Shown: piece by piece, positions 1-8,675 of the stretch
Layout: the number at the start of each line of letters is the position of its first letter
Numbering within the stretch: the stretch's first letter is position 1
Origin: Ammoniphilus sp. CFH 90114
GTDB lineage: Bacteria; Bacillota; Bacilli; Aneurinibacillales; RAOX-1
Direction: 5' to 3'
NCBI RefSeq assembly: GCF_004123195.1
Contig: NZ_SDLI01000001.1
Location: forward strand, 234,374-298,131
DNA length: 63,758 nt
Translations under genes and position numbers: made by a program
The notes under the pieces: model-generated
Seen by the model: only the letters and a program-made list of their open reading frames with translations
Told to the model about the DNA's origin: nothing
Database searches by the model: none

Positions 1-83
1 GAGTCAATGATATCAAGGGATCACGGCACTTATCCACAAACTTGATAAGGTTGTGGTTAAAGCTAGACATCTTTTTGATAAGT

Positions 84-134
84 AAAACCACTTCCTCAGT
101 AGTTAATTAAAACTAACTGGAGGAGTGGTTTTTT
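84..134 (+). promoter_or_regulatory. Terminator-like hairpin holding the integrase Shine-Dalgarno
   Basis: Left arm AAAACCACTTCCTCAGTAGTT (84-104) pairs imperfectly with the right arm at 111-130, which contains GGAGGAG, the ribosome site of the integrase. Six Ts follow, and then the GTG start at 135. The structure could both terminate readthrough from the upstream tRNA and hide the SD. Seen directly; the regulatory role is inferred. Confidence 0.5.
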
Positions 135-1055
135 GTGTTGTTAAAGTTTGCAGCAAAGGAATTTTTGGAAGATAGGGAGTTTAAAAACTTGTCTAAGTAT
201 ACACTAAACCGATATCGGAGGATACTTAATGAGTTTCAAGAATATTGCTTTGATATGGAAGTCCTGAACGTTGAAGATGTAGTTCCTAACATAATTAAAG
301 GTTACTTACTTTACTGCCAGAAAGAAAGAGGAAATAATCCAACAACTAAGAATACCAAATTACGCTGTCTAAAGACTTTTTTTAATTTTGTAGAAGAAAG
401 TGAAATTATTTCAGCCAAGAGAAACCCAGTAGTCAAAGTAAGCTATGCCAGAGAGGAAGTAAAGATAGAAGTCTTTACTGATTATCAAATAAAACAGATG
501 CTTGCCTATTTTAGGAGTTTAAAGCAAAGGGATAAGTCATTTTTCGCTTACAGAGGATATCAATTACTAATTTACTTGTTAGGAACTGGCAGTAGATTGG
601 GAGAAACTGTTAATTTAAGGTGGAAAGATATTGATCTAATTAATGGAACAGCAACAGTATGGGGAAAGAAAAGAGAGCAATCTAGTATACCTCTGACAGA
701 CAAATTAGTAAAAGACTTAATGGAATATAAGTATTTCTGTCAAAAACATTTCAAAAATGATTCTGAATACGTTTTTGTTAGCCAAACCAATGAACAACTT
801 ACACCTAATGCAATCAAATGTTTGTTTAAGAGACTAAGTAAAATTATGAATTTTTCAGATGTTCGTCTAAGTTGCCATACATTTCGTCACACTTTTGCTC
901 ACAGGTCATTAATGGCAGGAATGGATATTTTCACCTTGCAAAAAATGTTAAGACATTCAAATATAGAAATGACGCAAAAGTACTTATCTATCTGGGGGAC
1001 GGCATTGAAAGAACAGAATGAAAAGTTTAATCCTTTGAATTCAATTGACTTTTAG
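135..1055 (+). CDS. Tyrosine recombinase (integrase of element A)
   Basis: 306-residue XerC/phage-type tyrosine recombinase that should catalyse integration and excision of element A. The N-terminal SAM-like core-binding domain is at about residues 5-95. The catalytic set is complete: R154 in GTGSRLGE, the H248-x-x-R251 box, H274, and the nucleophile Y283. GTG start with GGAGGAG 8 bases upstream. Being the first gene next to the inferred attachment site is typical for site-specific elements in tRNA genes. It is related only distantly to the two recombinases of element B. Function is secure; the tRNA-Pro target is inferred from the repeats further right. Confidence 0.93.
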   Translation: MLLKFAAKEFLEDREFKNLSKYTLNRYRRILNEFQEYCFDMEVLNVEDVVPNIIKGYLLYCQKERGNNPTTKNTKLRCLKTFFNFVEESEIISAKRNPVVKVSYAREEVKIEVFTDYQIKQMLAYFRSLKQRDKSFFAYRGYQLLIYLLGTGSRLGETVNLRWKDIDLINGTATVWGKKREQSSIPLTDKLVKDLMEYKYFCQKHFKNDSEYVFVSQTNEQLTPNAIKCLFKRLSKIMNFSDVRLSCHTFRHTFAHRSLMAGMDIFTLQKMLRHSNIEMTQKYLSIWGTALKEQNEKFNPLNSIDF

Positions 1056-1118
1056 GATACTCTAAACTGATATACAGATAAGAAGGTTTTTGTTTTTTAA
1101 TTCCTATACCACCCAATC

Positions 1119-1168
1119 AAAATAGGCTAATTATTCTATTTACTTATTGAATAATCAGCCTATTTTTT
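1119..1168. terminator. Bidirectional terminator between integrase and 1180-2232
   Basis: Arms AAATAGGCTAATTATTC and GAATAATCAGCCTATTT form a long stem with one mismatch, followed by a T run on the plus strand and preceded by As that give Ts on the minus strand. It separates two convergent genes. Confidence 0.8.
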
Positions 1169-1179
1169 TGCGATATCTG

Positions 1180-2232
1180 TTATTGAATATCGTTTAGTTT
1201 TTTCTTTTGGGTCTTTAACCATTGATTGTATTGATTTTCACAAACACTTCTTCTATAAGTTTCATTAGGTTTGGGGCAGTACTTTTGGTTTTTATGATTT
1301 CTAGTAAATAGTGTGAAACAATTTAAGCAAGCCTGTATTTCTTTACTCATAATCTGTCTCGATAAATTCCATAGAATACCGTCAATTAGAGTAGCAAAAG
1401 CTATCGCAGGTGAAAACATACCATTGTTCAACTGAATTTTGGAATATGAACCTGTTAGGTACGAATTAATTAAAACCAACAGGTACTGTCTAAGATTTTC
1501 TTCTGGGTCTTTTTTGTTTAGTGAAAATATTAATGATGATTCTTCCTTCTTGGTAAATATAGAGGGATCACCATGTTCTTGAATATAGCGATATGTAGAG
1601 ATATCAAAATCTGTAATTGAACTCAGATGTCCAAAATCTACAATGAACTTGTAATCAGCTAAGTGGTTATTTTCAGATCTGATTAGCTTTTCGATTGCCT
1701 CTCTCGCTTTTTTTGTTCGTTTTAAATGTACTTGGTTTATCCTCTTTCTATTACTTTCACTTAATATGACTAAGATTTCGCTGATTTTTTTCATATTTAT
1801 TAAACAAAGCTTAAACATTAATAAATCTTCTTCGATAAAAACTCTCTCTCTTTTAGATTCTAGAATTGCCCCACTAGTACCCACTGTTTTATCCAAAAAA
1901 CTTAGTCCAAGCAATCCATACTTATTACAGAACCTTAGAATATCCTGATCTTCTGTACCGCTTGTACCGCTAATATTACATAGTTCAAGGAATAGATCGT
2001 TAAAATCAAAGGGGTTAAAAAATTCTATAGGTCCTTGTTCTCTTGATAATGGGGTTGGTTTTATCAGCTTTATATGTGAACCAAACTGATCCTTAGTCTC
2101 CTCAATATAATATTCTTGATATCTCCCAAACCTAGTGATACAAATTGTTGTTTGAGCTCCCGATACTATTGAATTATTTAAAATGTTATATTTATCCAAT
2201 TTAACCATCCTTTTCAAAAAAAATATACGCAT
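1180..2232 (-). CDS. Protein with C-terminal zinc-finger-like motif (CGNR/ABATE-like)
   Basis: 350-residue protein of unknown role. The last 60 residues hold CLNCFTLF and YCP...C, a C-x2-C-x13-C-x11-C pattern with basic residues, resembling the C-terminal treble-clef finger of CGNR/ABATE-type proteins. The body is helical with no recognised domain. No convincing ribosome site precedes the first ATG. A TTG at 2199, downstream of AAAGGATGG, or the internal ATG at 2208 could be the true start. It is divergent from the XRE gene at 2327, so it may share a control region with it. A DNA- or RNA-binding regulator is possible but unproved. Confidence 0.6.
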   Translation of the reverse strand: MRIFFLKRMVKLDKYNILNNSIVSGAQTTICITRFGRYQEYYIEETKDQFGSHIKLIKPTPLSREQGPIEFFNPFDFNDLFLELCNISGTSGTEDQDILRFCNKYGLLGLSFLDKTVGTSGAILESKRERVFIEEDLLMFKLCLINMKKISEILVILSESNRKRINQVHLKRTKKAREAIEKLIRSENNHLADYKFIVDFGHLSSITDFDISTYRYIQEHGDPSIFTKKEESSLIFSLNKKDPEENLRQYLLVLINSYLTGSYSKIQLNNGMFSPAIAFATLIDGILWNLSRQIMSKEIQACLNCFTLFTRNHKNQKYCPKPNETYRRSVCENQYNQWLKTQKKKLNDIQ

Positions 2233-2326
2233 AAGTACAACTTAAATGTTGTAGAAAATGTTCTTCTGTTTTTTATATCATATAAACATAGCAATTAGCT
2301 ATAGCAAAACTGAAAGGAGAAAAAAC

Positions 2327-2533
2327 ATGAACAGTTTACAGCATTACCGTATGCGAAAAGGCCTTACCACTACACAACTAGGATTAATGATCGGTATGCA
2401 TCCTGCGAACATTTCATTAGTAGAACATGGTCACCGAAAAGCGTGGCCAAATTTACGGCAGAAGCTACTAGAAGTACTGGATACCACTGAAGATGAGTTA
2501 TTTAATGAAGCAGGTTTTGTAAAACAACTATAA
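2327..2533 (+). CDS. Small XRE-family helix-turn-helix regulator
   Basis: 68-residue protein that is almost entirely one lambda-repressor-like HTH: LTTTQLGLMIGMHPANISLVEHG forms the two DNA-binding helices. The ATG at 2327 is preceded by GAAAGGAG with good spacing; the longer open frame from 2258 has no ribosome site. It sits at the head of a rightward run of small genes ending in the primase-helicase, and is divergent from the zinc-finger gene, the position of a control gene for element replication or excision. Target unknown. Confidence 0.85.
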   Translation: MNSLQHYRMRKGLTTTQLGLMIGMHPANISLVEHGHRKAWPNLRQKLLEVLDTTEDELFNEAGFVKQL

Positions 2534-2548
2534 AAGGAGAGAAATCTA

Positions 2549-2848
2549 ATGAAAAATCGAAGAAAAGAACTACAGTACGATACTTATAATGGCGCGGATC
2601 TCCACTACCTAATAGCCTGCCATGTTGGAGATTTTAAAGAAGATGAAGATCCAAGATTAATTCCTGATTATCGAGTCGGTGAATATAGAGGGAGAAGTGT
2701 TTTTGAAATTAATGGCGTTTTATATCAACCAACAGATGATTGTTGGAGTTTTAATAATGAAATTCACTATTACCTTAGAGAACTAACTCCGAAGGGATAT
2801 AGTGTATTCACGAATCAATTGTTAGAAAAAAAGGATATAGATTTCTAG
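2549..2848 (+). CDS. Hypothetical 99-residue protein
   Basis: Not recognised. Acidic, mixed alpha/beta composition, no membrane segment and no cysteine pairs. The ATG has AAAGGAGAG upstream, and only 15 bases separate it from the XRE gene, so the two are probably one transcript. Its function is probably linked to control or replication of the element, inferred from position only. Confidence 0.65.
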
Positions 2849-2897
2849 ATTTAGAGGCACTAGAAGGGACAATTACTATGGAAAAAGGGGATTACCA

Positions 2898-3230
2898 ATG
2901 CTAGACATGAAAACCAACAAAAATGGAGTTTCGATTTTAGAAGTAGAGGTTGTTAACGAAGGTACTTGTGAAGTGGTTTTTGAAATTGAAGGTTATGATC
3001 GACTGTTTTTAGGCGTGTTAGGTAGATTTATGAAGGAGTGGACACTGAAGTATATTAGTCCACTCTATAAGGACAACGAACCTATGGTTGATGATGTAGG
3101 AAACCTTAATTATTGGGCTTATTACATAAATCAAAAAAGCATTTTGAATGAGATTTCCAAACAAATACTTAGTTCGTATACAGTACAACACAAACTGCTA
3201 GTTAAAGATGAAGATGTTAATATCTTTTAA
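2898..3230 (+). CDS. Small protein, family A copy 1 (duplicated module)
   Basis: 110 residues of unknown function. It is clearly paralogous to the product of 3827-4189: both contain GYDR..., an F...W...YISP...K(D/E)NEPMVD...G core and an aromatic patch YWAY or YYAF. The W-x4-ISP...EPMVD part is also shared, more weakly, with the B-type proteins at 3492 and 4176. No metal site and no membrane segment. SD AAGGGG precedes the ATG. It belongs to the run of small genes leading into the primase-helicase, so a role in element replication or copy control is plausible but not shown. Confidence 0.7.
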   Translation: MLDMKTNKNGVSILEVEVVNEGTCEVVFEIEGYDRLFLGVLGRFMKEWTLKYISPLYKDNEPMVDDVGNLNYWAYYINQKSILNEISKQILSSYTVQHKLLVKDEDVNIF

Positions 3231-3262
3231 ACTCCAATCATCTTTATGGTGGAGTTTAAAAG
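3221..3262. repeat. Inverted repeat after family A copy 1
   Basis: TTTTAAACTCCA and TGGAGTTTAAAA flank about 13 bases. No T run follows, so it is not a canonical terminator. It lies between the first gene of the duplicated module and the zinc-ribbon gene and may be an mRNA-processing or attenuating hairpin. Confidence 0.5.
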
Positions 3263-3295
3263 ACAATAGTAAATTTAAAATTGGAGGAACAAGGT

Positions 3296-3463
3296 ATGAA
3301 ATACAAAAGCAAAATTGAGGTAAATACTTGTAACAATTGTAAGAGAATTTTCTCGGCTAATGAAAGAAAGCAGGGAATATATTTTGGAAGCCAAGATAAG
3401 AGAGTTCAATCTATATGTTCTTCTTGCTGTTTAAAATTGCTAGAAACCAATTTTTTGAACTAA
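3296..3463 (+). CDS. Small zinc-ribbon protein
   Basis: 55 residues with two CxxC knuckles (CNNC near the start and CSSC near the end), the classic four-cysteine zinc-ribbon layout. The ATG at 3296 follows TTGGAGGAAC at proper distance; an upstream TTG is rejected. No enzyme domain. Such single ribbons act as nucleic-acid-binding or adaptor proteins. A second four-cysteine protein (4547-4864) lies at the other end of the duplicated cluster. Confidence 0.65.
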   Translation: MKYKSKIEVNTCNNCKRIFSANERKQGIYFGSQDKRVQSICSSCCLKLLETNFLN

Positions 3464-3491
3464 AGAATCTAAACAAAGGAGACAAGAATAG

Positions 3492-3794
3492 ATGAAAATT
3501 CATCAAATTACTGAAGCACATGTTAAAGAATATGATCACCATTATGGTACTTTACAAGTTGAATTTTATATTAAAGACTTGAGAAGAAGTTTTCGAGCGA
3601 ATTTCCGCGTAGAAAATAGAGAATGGAATTGCTTTTACATTCAACCCTTAGCAATAGCTGGAGAACCAATGATTAATTCATATGGAGACCCATCAGGGGT
3701 TATTGAATATATTAATAAGATTCGGGCGCGGATAAGTAAGCAGCTACTAGATCAATATGTGGAAATACGAGAAGATTTGGATTTTTATAAGTAA
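3492..3794 (+). CDS. Small protein, family B copy 1 (duplicated module)
   Basis: 100 residues, unknown function. It is strongly similar to the product of 4176-4508: shared features are an N-terminal IHEIT/IHQIT, FYIKDLRR(S/G)F, ANFR, W...IQPLA...GE...IN..GDP and EYIN. The centre (IQPLA.GEP(M/L)IN..G) matches the ISP..NEPMVD..G core of family A, so A and B are probably divergent members of one fold. SD AAAGGAGAC upstream. Part of an A-B-A-B arrangement ahead of the primase-helicase. Confidence 0.7.
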   Translation: MKIHQITEAHVKEYDHHYGTLQVEFYIKDLRRSFRANFRVENREWNCFYIQPLAIAGEPMINSYGDPSGVIEYINKIRARISKQLLDQYVEIREDLDFYK

Positions 3795-3826
3795 ACAAGA
3801 AGATCAAACTAAAGGAGAGATAGAAA

Positions 3827-4189
3827 ATGAAAATTTCAACACAACTTAATTTAGATATTGAAGAAATAAGGGTCATTAATAACCAGTGGTGCGAACTAAC
3901 TTTTAGTATCTACGGTTATGATCGAAAGTACGTTTCTGTTTTAAAAAGGTTTATAGATGTATGGAGAATAGATTATATTTCTCCCATTATGAAAGAGAAT
4001 GAACCAATGGTAGATCAATATGGTTGTTTTGAATATTACGCGTTCTTTCCAATGGTAGATCAAATCATAGAAAAACTTAGTCATTCTATTGCAAATTCAT
4101 ATCTAGTTAGTCGGGCTTTTGATTATAAATTTAAGCCTAAAGAAATCAAATTAAGTGATTGGAGGAAGTTATATAATGTACATTCATGA
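3827..4189 (+). CDS. Small protein, family A copy 2 (duplicated module)
   Basis: 120 residues, paralogue of 2898-3230 (GYDRKYV, YISP, NEPMVDQYG, YYAF). The ATG follows AAAGGAGAG. Its last 14 bases overlap the start of the next gene, a sign of translational coupling with family B copy 2, so A and B proteins may be needed in fixed ratio or form a complex. Function unknown. Confidence 0.7.
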   Translation: MKISTQLNLDIEEIRVINNQWCELTFSIYGYDRKYVSVLKRFIDVWRIDYISPIMKENEPMVDQYGCFEYYAFFPMVDQIIEKLSHSIANSYLVSRAFDYKFKPKEIKLSDWRKLYNVHS

Positions 4190-4508
4190 AATAACTGATG
4201 TGTCCATAAAAGATTACGATCCTAATCTTGAAGTAGCTTCAGTTCAGTTTTATATCAAAGATTTAAGAAGAGGTTTTATAGCGAATTTCCGTTTAAAGGA
4301 GAAACATTGGGAATACATAGCGATTCAGCCCCTTGCGTTATCAGGAGAACGACTCATTAATCAGTTTGGAGATCCACCAGAAATTGTAGAATATATCAAC
4401 TCAGTTTCCGAGTTGATTATTAAACAAATATGGAATAAATTCCCTGAGATTAAAAAGAATCTAGGTAATCTAAGCAATGATTTTATGTATATTCACTATG
4501 AATTCTAA
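4176..4508 (+). CDS. Small protein, family B copy 2 (duplicated module)
   Basis: 110 residues from the ATG at 4176 (SD TTGGAGGAAG, which lies inside the preceding gene). Paralogue of 3492-3794 with the same FYIKDLRRGF, IQPLALSGE and QFGDP blocks. The C-terminus is longer. The overlap with the upstream A-type gene indicates coupled translation. No assigned function. Confidence 0.7.
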   Translation: MYIHEITDVSIKDYDPNLEVASVQFYIKDLRRGFIANFRLKEKHWEYIAIQPLALSGERLINQFGDPPEIVEYINSVSELIIKQIWNKFPEIKKNLGNLSNDFMYIHYEF

Positions 4509-4546
4509 GTTAGGTTAATAAAAATAAAAAATGAGGAGAAACGAAC

Positions 4547-4864
4547 ATGATTAAAATGAAGAAAATCGAATTTATCTTCAAAAACACAATGGAAATTAAA
4601 AAAAATGAGATTGAAATGTACCTCATTGGTTTTATGGAAATCGATATGATAACTGGGGAATCAAGAGAAGTAATTGAAGAAGTAACAGAAATTATTAGGT
4701 GTTCTAGGTGTGAGGAAGAACCATCTGTTGAACAGGAAACATCAGATAAAGAATGTTCTCATTTATGTTCTACGTATTACTTTAATGAAGAGAATAACCA
4801 TCTTTGTTGGTTTTGCTATAATCAGCTAATTAACAGATATCTAGAAGAAGTAATGTATTCTTAA
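4547..4864 (+). CDS. Cysteine-rich small protein (zinc-binding candidate)
   Basis: 105 residues. The C-terminal half has CSRC, a separate C...C pair and CWFC, about six cysteines that could hold one or two zinc ions; the N-terminal half is charged and helical. SD GAGGAG precedes the ATG. Its stop is 20 bases before the primase-helicase start, so it is very likely co-transcribed with it and could be a replication accessory protein. Not a recognised family. Confidence 0.6.
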   Translation: MIKMKKIEFIFKNTMEIKKNEIEMYLIGFMEIDMITGESREVIEEVTEIIRCSRCEEEPSVEQETSDKECSHLCSTYYFNEENNHLCWFCYNQLINRYLEEVMYS

Positions 4865-4883
4865 AGAAGGGAGAGTGAGGTTA

Positions 4884-7709
4884 ATGTCACAAACAGATCA
4901 AGTGAGTTATATTGCTATTGGAGAAAATAAAAAAGACTCCAGTCCAAATGGAGTCGAACAAAATATCGATACTTCTACTATAGATAAAAATACAGAAAAA
5001 ATCAAGTTAAGTGAATTTGGACAAGCTGCATTAGCTTATCTAAATAAAGGATTTTCGGTTATTCCACTGAGGCAGAAAGATAAAAATTCACTAGTCTCAT
5101 GGCGAGAATTTCAAAAAAGACTACCCACTGAGGACGAGGTTATTGATTGGTGGACAAAGTGGCCAGATGCCAATATAGGTATCGTTACAGGGGAAATATC
5201 AGGGATTGTGATATTGGATATCGATGGTGATGAAGCATTCGATGTTCTCCAACAGAAGTATGGGATCTCGAAAGATGAGTTACTTAAAAACCCTCATGTG
5301 AAAACAGGAAAAGGATACCACATTTACTTTAATCACCCTAAAGATGGTAAATTGTATAAGAATTTTGCGCGGCAGAAGGAAAAGCTAGATTTTAGAGGGG
5401 ACGGTGGCTACGGAGTAGCCCCACCGTCTATCCATCCTGACGGACCAACCTACGATTGGGTGTTGAGCCCTTTTGAAGTTAATTTACAAGAACTGCTTGA
5501 AGGGTTGAAAAATTTCTGTGATGGAGTGAAAGAAGATGATCTTAATGATTCTTCTAAGAAACTTCGTTTAAATGATGATGAAGGTGTAAAGTATCCTGAC
5601 TCAGATTTTGAAAAAATTATGGAGAAATGTGCTTTTGTCTTGGAATGTGTTAAAAATGCAAGAACACTTTCCGAACCAGAGTGGCATAGTGCGTTGAGTA
5701 TTGCACTTTTTTGTAAAAACGGAGAAGAGAAGGCTCACGAAATTAGCGAGCCCTATGATGATTACTCCTTTGATGAAACCCAAATGAAAATCGAGAAACT
5801 CATGGAGTTCGGTCCCAAAACTTGTGCAAAAATCCAAGAAGAACATGGGAATGAATGTTGTAAGGATTGTCCTGTTAACGGTCTAATTACGAGTCCTATT
5901 GTTTTGGGTTATCCACCATTAAAGCGTGATATACCATCAATTGTTATTGAAACTTGCCCAGATCCTTCTGAAAGAGAAGAATTGTTTGAACAGGTTAAAG
6001 ATCTTTTAATTCCATTTAAATACTGGGTTACTATTGATGGAATCAAAGAGTTAAGAGGAGAAGATGAACCTGCTGTACTTGTGACCAATCAACCGATCGT
6101 CATCACAACAATTTTTGAAGATATTCATGATCATACAGAAAAAGTAAAGCTATTGTTTTATCGCTTGGGAAAATGGAAAGAAATCACAATGAATCGGGAT
6201 GAGATGTTAAATAACAAAAAGCTTGAAAAATACGGTAAGCAAGGGTTAGATGTTAATTCCAATAATTCAAAACACCTTGTGAAGTATCTTGCTCAATTTG
6301 AGTCCCTCAATATATCAAGATTAAAGGTTAAGAATACCTACTCGTTACTTGGTTGGAACGGTAATAAATTTATTACCCAAAATGGAGTGCTTACGGAAGA
6401 TGGATTTGAAAAAGATTCAAATGTGATGTTTCATCCTAACTTTGGTGAGCCAAGTATTGAGCTTAACGTACAAGAAAACGAGGAGTTTTATAAGGTAGCT
6501 AAATATGTATTACCTAGATTGTTTCAAATTAATGATATAAAAGTAGTACTACTAATTATAGGATGGTTTTTTGCAGCAAGCATAGCGCCAAAAATCCGAG
6601 AAAAAACCAATAAACAATTCCCTATTCTTAATGTATGGGGTAAACGTGGAGCAGGTAAGTCGACATTGGTAGAATTATTGGTTAGGATGGTAGGGCTAAA
6701 GGATGAACTCCTTGCTATTTCTTCTAATTTTACACTAACCAAAGCTATGAGTGAATCGAATGCTGTACCCGCAGTTTTTGATGAATATAAACCATCTGAA
6801 TTTAGTGATTCTAAATTAAATACACTGAATCAAAAATTAAAATTAGCTTATAGGGGAGACCCAGATAGCCGCGGTCAACAGGATTTAAGTGTGAAGAAGT
6901 TTCACCTTACAGCACCAATTGTCATTATTGGAGAAGATCACTTTAATGACCAAGCTCTCCGTGAACGATCCGTTGTAGTTACATTAAATCGTAGATGGCT
7001 AGATGAAAATGGGGATAAAGCTCATAAGGCTCTGTTTGAAGTACTAGAACACCCAGAATTTAGACTTGAAGATTTTGCTTATGGTTTCTACAAATATATT
7101 ATCGGATACGCAAAAGATAGGAAATTTCTAAGTGATGACTTGGAACTGGCTAAAGAAATTATCGAACAACCAGCTTTTGATAATGTTCCGTATCGTAATA
7201 AGAATAATACGAAGGTACTTGTTGTTGGAATCCAGATGTTAAGAAGATTAATTAAAACCCTAGAGATAGAAGTCGATATATCCATGGAGGATGTTTTATA
7301 TTCTGTTTTGTATGGATTAGATCATATATTAGTTGAAAATAAGACTTCACTCGATTTATCTATGGAGCATATGGTCAATAATCTTTCAGATTTTATACGG
7401 AAATTTACAGTGGATCAAAATCCTCAACAGGCCATAGCTTTTGATGGAGAAAAGTTATATGTGAGTTATGCTAAATTTACCCAATATATTGAGGATGCCT
7501 CTAAATCAAATTTAGATTTACCAAATAAGAAGCAATTAAAGCAAGAATTAAAAGAAAACGAGGAGTCTAAGGGATATATTTTGGAATCAAAAAAGCAAAA
7601 GTCAATTAGTGGAAAGAACTGGGGAAAAATGATTTGGATTGACTGGGGTAAGTTGAAAACAGTCATTGATGTAGAAGATATAGATATAGAATCTGTAACT
7701 ATATCCTAA
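4884..7709 (+). CDS. Primase-polymerase / superfamily 3-type helicase fusion (element replication protein)
   Basis: 941 residues from ATG 4884 (SD AGAAGGGAG; an upstream GTG is too close to the SD). The N-terminal bifunctional primase-polymerase (PrimPol) domain shows the catalytic acidic motif VILDIDGD near residue 110, the KTGKGYHIYF motif near 140, and FRGDGGYGVAPPS further on. The C-terminal half is a P-loop helicase-like ATPase: Walker A GKRGAGKST near residue 585 and Walker B AVFDEY about 45 residues later. Such fusions initiate and unwind replication of plasmids, phages and integrative elements. The iteron-like region directly downstream is a likely origin. Function as primase/helicase is confident; substrate site is inferred. 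Confidence 0.9.
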   Translation: MSQTDQVSYIAIGENKKDSSPNGVEQNIDTSTIDKNTEKIKLSEFGQAALAYLNKGFSVIPLRQKDKNSLVSWREFQKRLPTEDEVIDWWTKWPDANIGIVTGEISGIVILDIDGDEAFDVLQQKYGISKDELLKNPHVKTGKGYHIYFNHPKDGKLYKNFARQKEKLDFRGDGGYGVAPPSIHPDGPTYDWVLSPFEVNLQELLEGLKNFCDGVKEDDLNDSSKKLRLNDDEGVKYPDSDFEKIMEKCAFVLECVKNARTLSEPEWHSALSIALFCKNGEEKAHEISEPYDDYSFDETQMKIEKLMEFGPKTCAKIQEEHGNECCKDCPVNGLITSPIVLGYPPLKRDIPSIVIETCPDPSEREELFEQVKDLLIPFKYWVTIDGIKELRGEDEPAVLVTNQPIVITTIFEDIHDHTEKVKLLFYRLGKWKEITMNRDEMLNNKKLEKYGKQGLDVNSNNSKHLVKYLAQFESLNISRLKVKNTYSLLGWNGNKFITQNGVLTEDGFEKDSNVMFHPNFGEPSIELNVQENEEFYKVAKYVLPRLFQINDIKVVLLIIGWFFAASIAPKIREKTNKQFPILNVWGKRGAGKSTLVELLVRMVGLKDELLAISSNFTLTKAMSESNAVPAVFDEYKPSEFSDSKLNTLNQKLKLAYRGDPDSRGQQDLSVKKFHLTAPIVIIGEDHFNDQALRERSVVVTLNRRWLDENGDKAHKALFEVLEHPEFRLEDFAYGFYKYIIGYAKDRKFLSDDLELAKEIIEQPAFDNVPYRNKNNTKVLVVGIQMLRRLIKTLEIEVDISMEDVLYSVLYGLDHILVENKTSLDLSMEHMVNNLSDFIRKFTVDQNPQQAIAFDGEKLYVSYAKFTQYIEDASKSNLDLPNKKQLKQELKENEESKGYILESKKQKSISGKNWGKMIWIDWGKLKTVIDVEDIDIESVTIS

Positions 7710-7732
7710 CCTGTGTGGTTAGGATATTTTTT
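7701..7732 (+). terminator. Terminator after the primase-helicase gene
   Basis: ATATCCTAACC and GGTTAGGATAT form a perfect 11-bp stem around TGTGT, followed by a T run. The stop codon lies inside the left arm. The right arm contains the first TGGTTAG motif of the adjoining repeat array. Confidence 0.85.
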
Positions 7733-8172
7733 ATAACCAAAATTAGAAAGCAGAAGATAAAATGGTTAGAAATCAACCTAACTATCTTAAAAGTGGTTAG
7801 GTTACTTCCACTTACTGTACCTAACTTGTGTATAAGTTTAGTGCTTAACTCTAACCATTCTAACCAGTTTGTAACATAGACATAGATTTATTACTTATAT
7901 ATCCCATTATCTAAAGATATGCTTTAACGCATTGAAAAAAATAGCTGTTTAAAAGGGGTAGTATTCCATTTTGATTAGAATGGTTAGTTTGATTATTGAA
8001 GTAGATTTAACCCTAGGGATTAAAGGATTCTTCGAATAATCATTACTCTAAAAAACAGTTAGTTAATAACCACTTTACAACAGAAAGAAAACAAACTAGG
8101 GTTAAAAGGAGGTAATTAAAACTAGGAAAAGAATTGATATGATAGGGGTATTGATAAGGGGGTTAATCTTTT
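7733..8172. other. Noncoding iteron-like region, candidate replication origin
   Basis: 440 bases without a gene. The heptamer TGGTTAG occurs at 7763, 7794 and 7981, and as its complement CTAACCA at 7851 and 7860; another copy is in the adjacent terminator (7716). Further partial copies (CCTAAC) are present. The region is very AT-rich at 7875-8080. Short direct and inverted iterons plus an AT-rich stretch next to a replication protein are typical of an origin. Inferred from pattern and position only. Confidence 0.5.
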
Positions 8173-8604
8173 GTGAGCTCTTTATTAAAGGTGTTTTATG
8201 CTAACCAATCACAAGTATGGATTTCACTAAGTAAGGTGGAGCTATTTGATGTTCTTGAGGAAATTCTGACTAGTTTAAGTAACTACTATTTTACTGAAGC
8301 TAAAATAGAAGTAGCAATGGAATTATTCATATACCCAAAAATTGTAGATATCCAACTTAATAAAGAAAAAAGGCATTTATTAATAAAAAATACAAATTTT
8401 ATGGTTAACTACTATCTTAATGATAACGATTTAGATATAAAAATAATCTTTAATGAGAGTACCAAAAAAATTGGTTTTAGCATTATAAAGGATGATTCCA
8501 ATAATACTGAATATTATAGACCCTTTTACGAAGTAACTTTGTGGTTTTACCCTATCGATTCTTTTCTGGACGAAATAGAGGCGTATTTTCAAATTAATAC
8601 ATAG
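8173..8604 (+). CDS. Hypothetical 143-residue protein
   Basis: Not recognised. Starts with GTG at 8173, about 11 bases after AAGGGGG. Mixed alpha/beta, rich in Asn, Ile and aromatic residues, no membrane segment. It follows the candidate origin, so an element maintenance role is possible but unsupported. Confidence 0.6.
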   Translation: MSSLLKVFYANQSQVWISLSKVELFDVLEEILTSLSNYYFTEAKIEVAMELFIYPKIVDIQLNKEKRHLLIKNTNFMVNYYLNDNDLDIKIIFNESTKKIGFSIIKDDSNNTEYYRPFYEVTLWFYPIDSFLDEIEAYFQINT

Positions 8605-8675
8605 AGTAAGTATAGTTGTCCTTTTTGGTATGATTAAACTAGAGATAACTAATTTATAAACATGGAGGAATCAAA

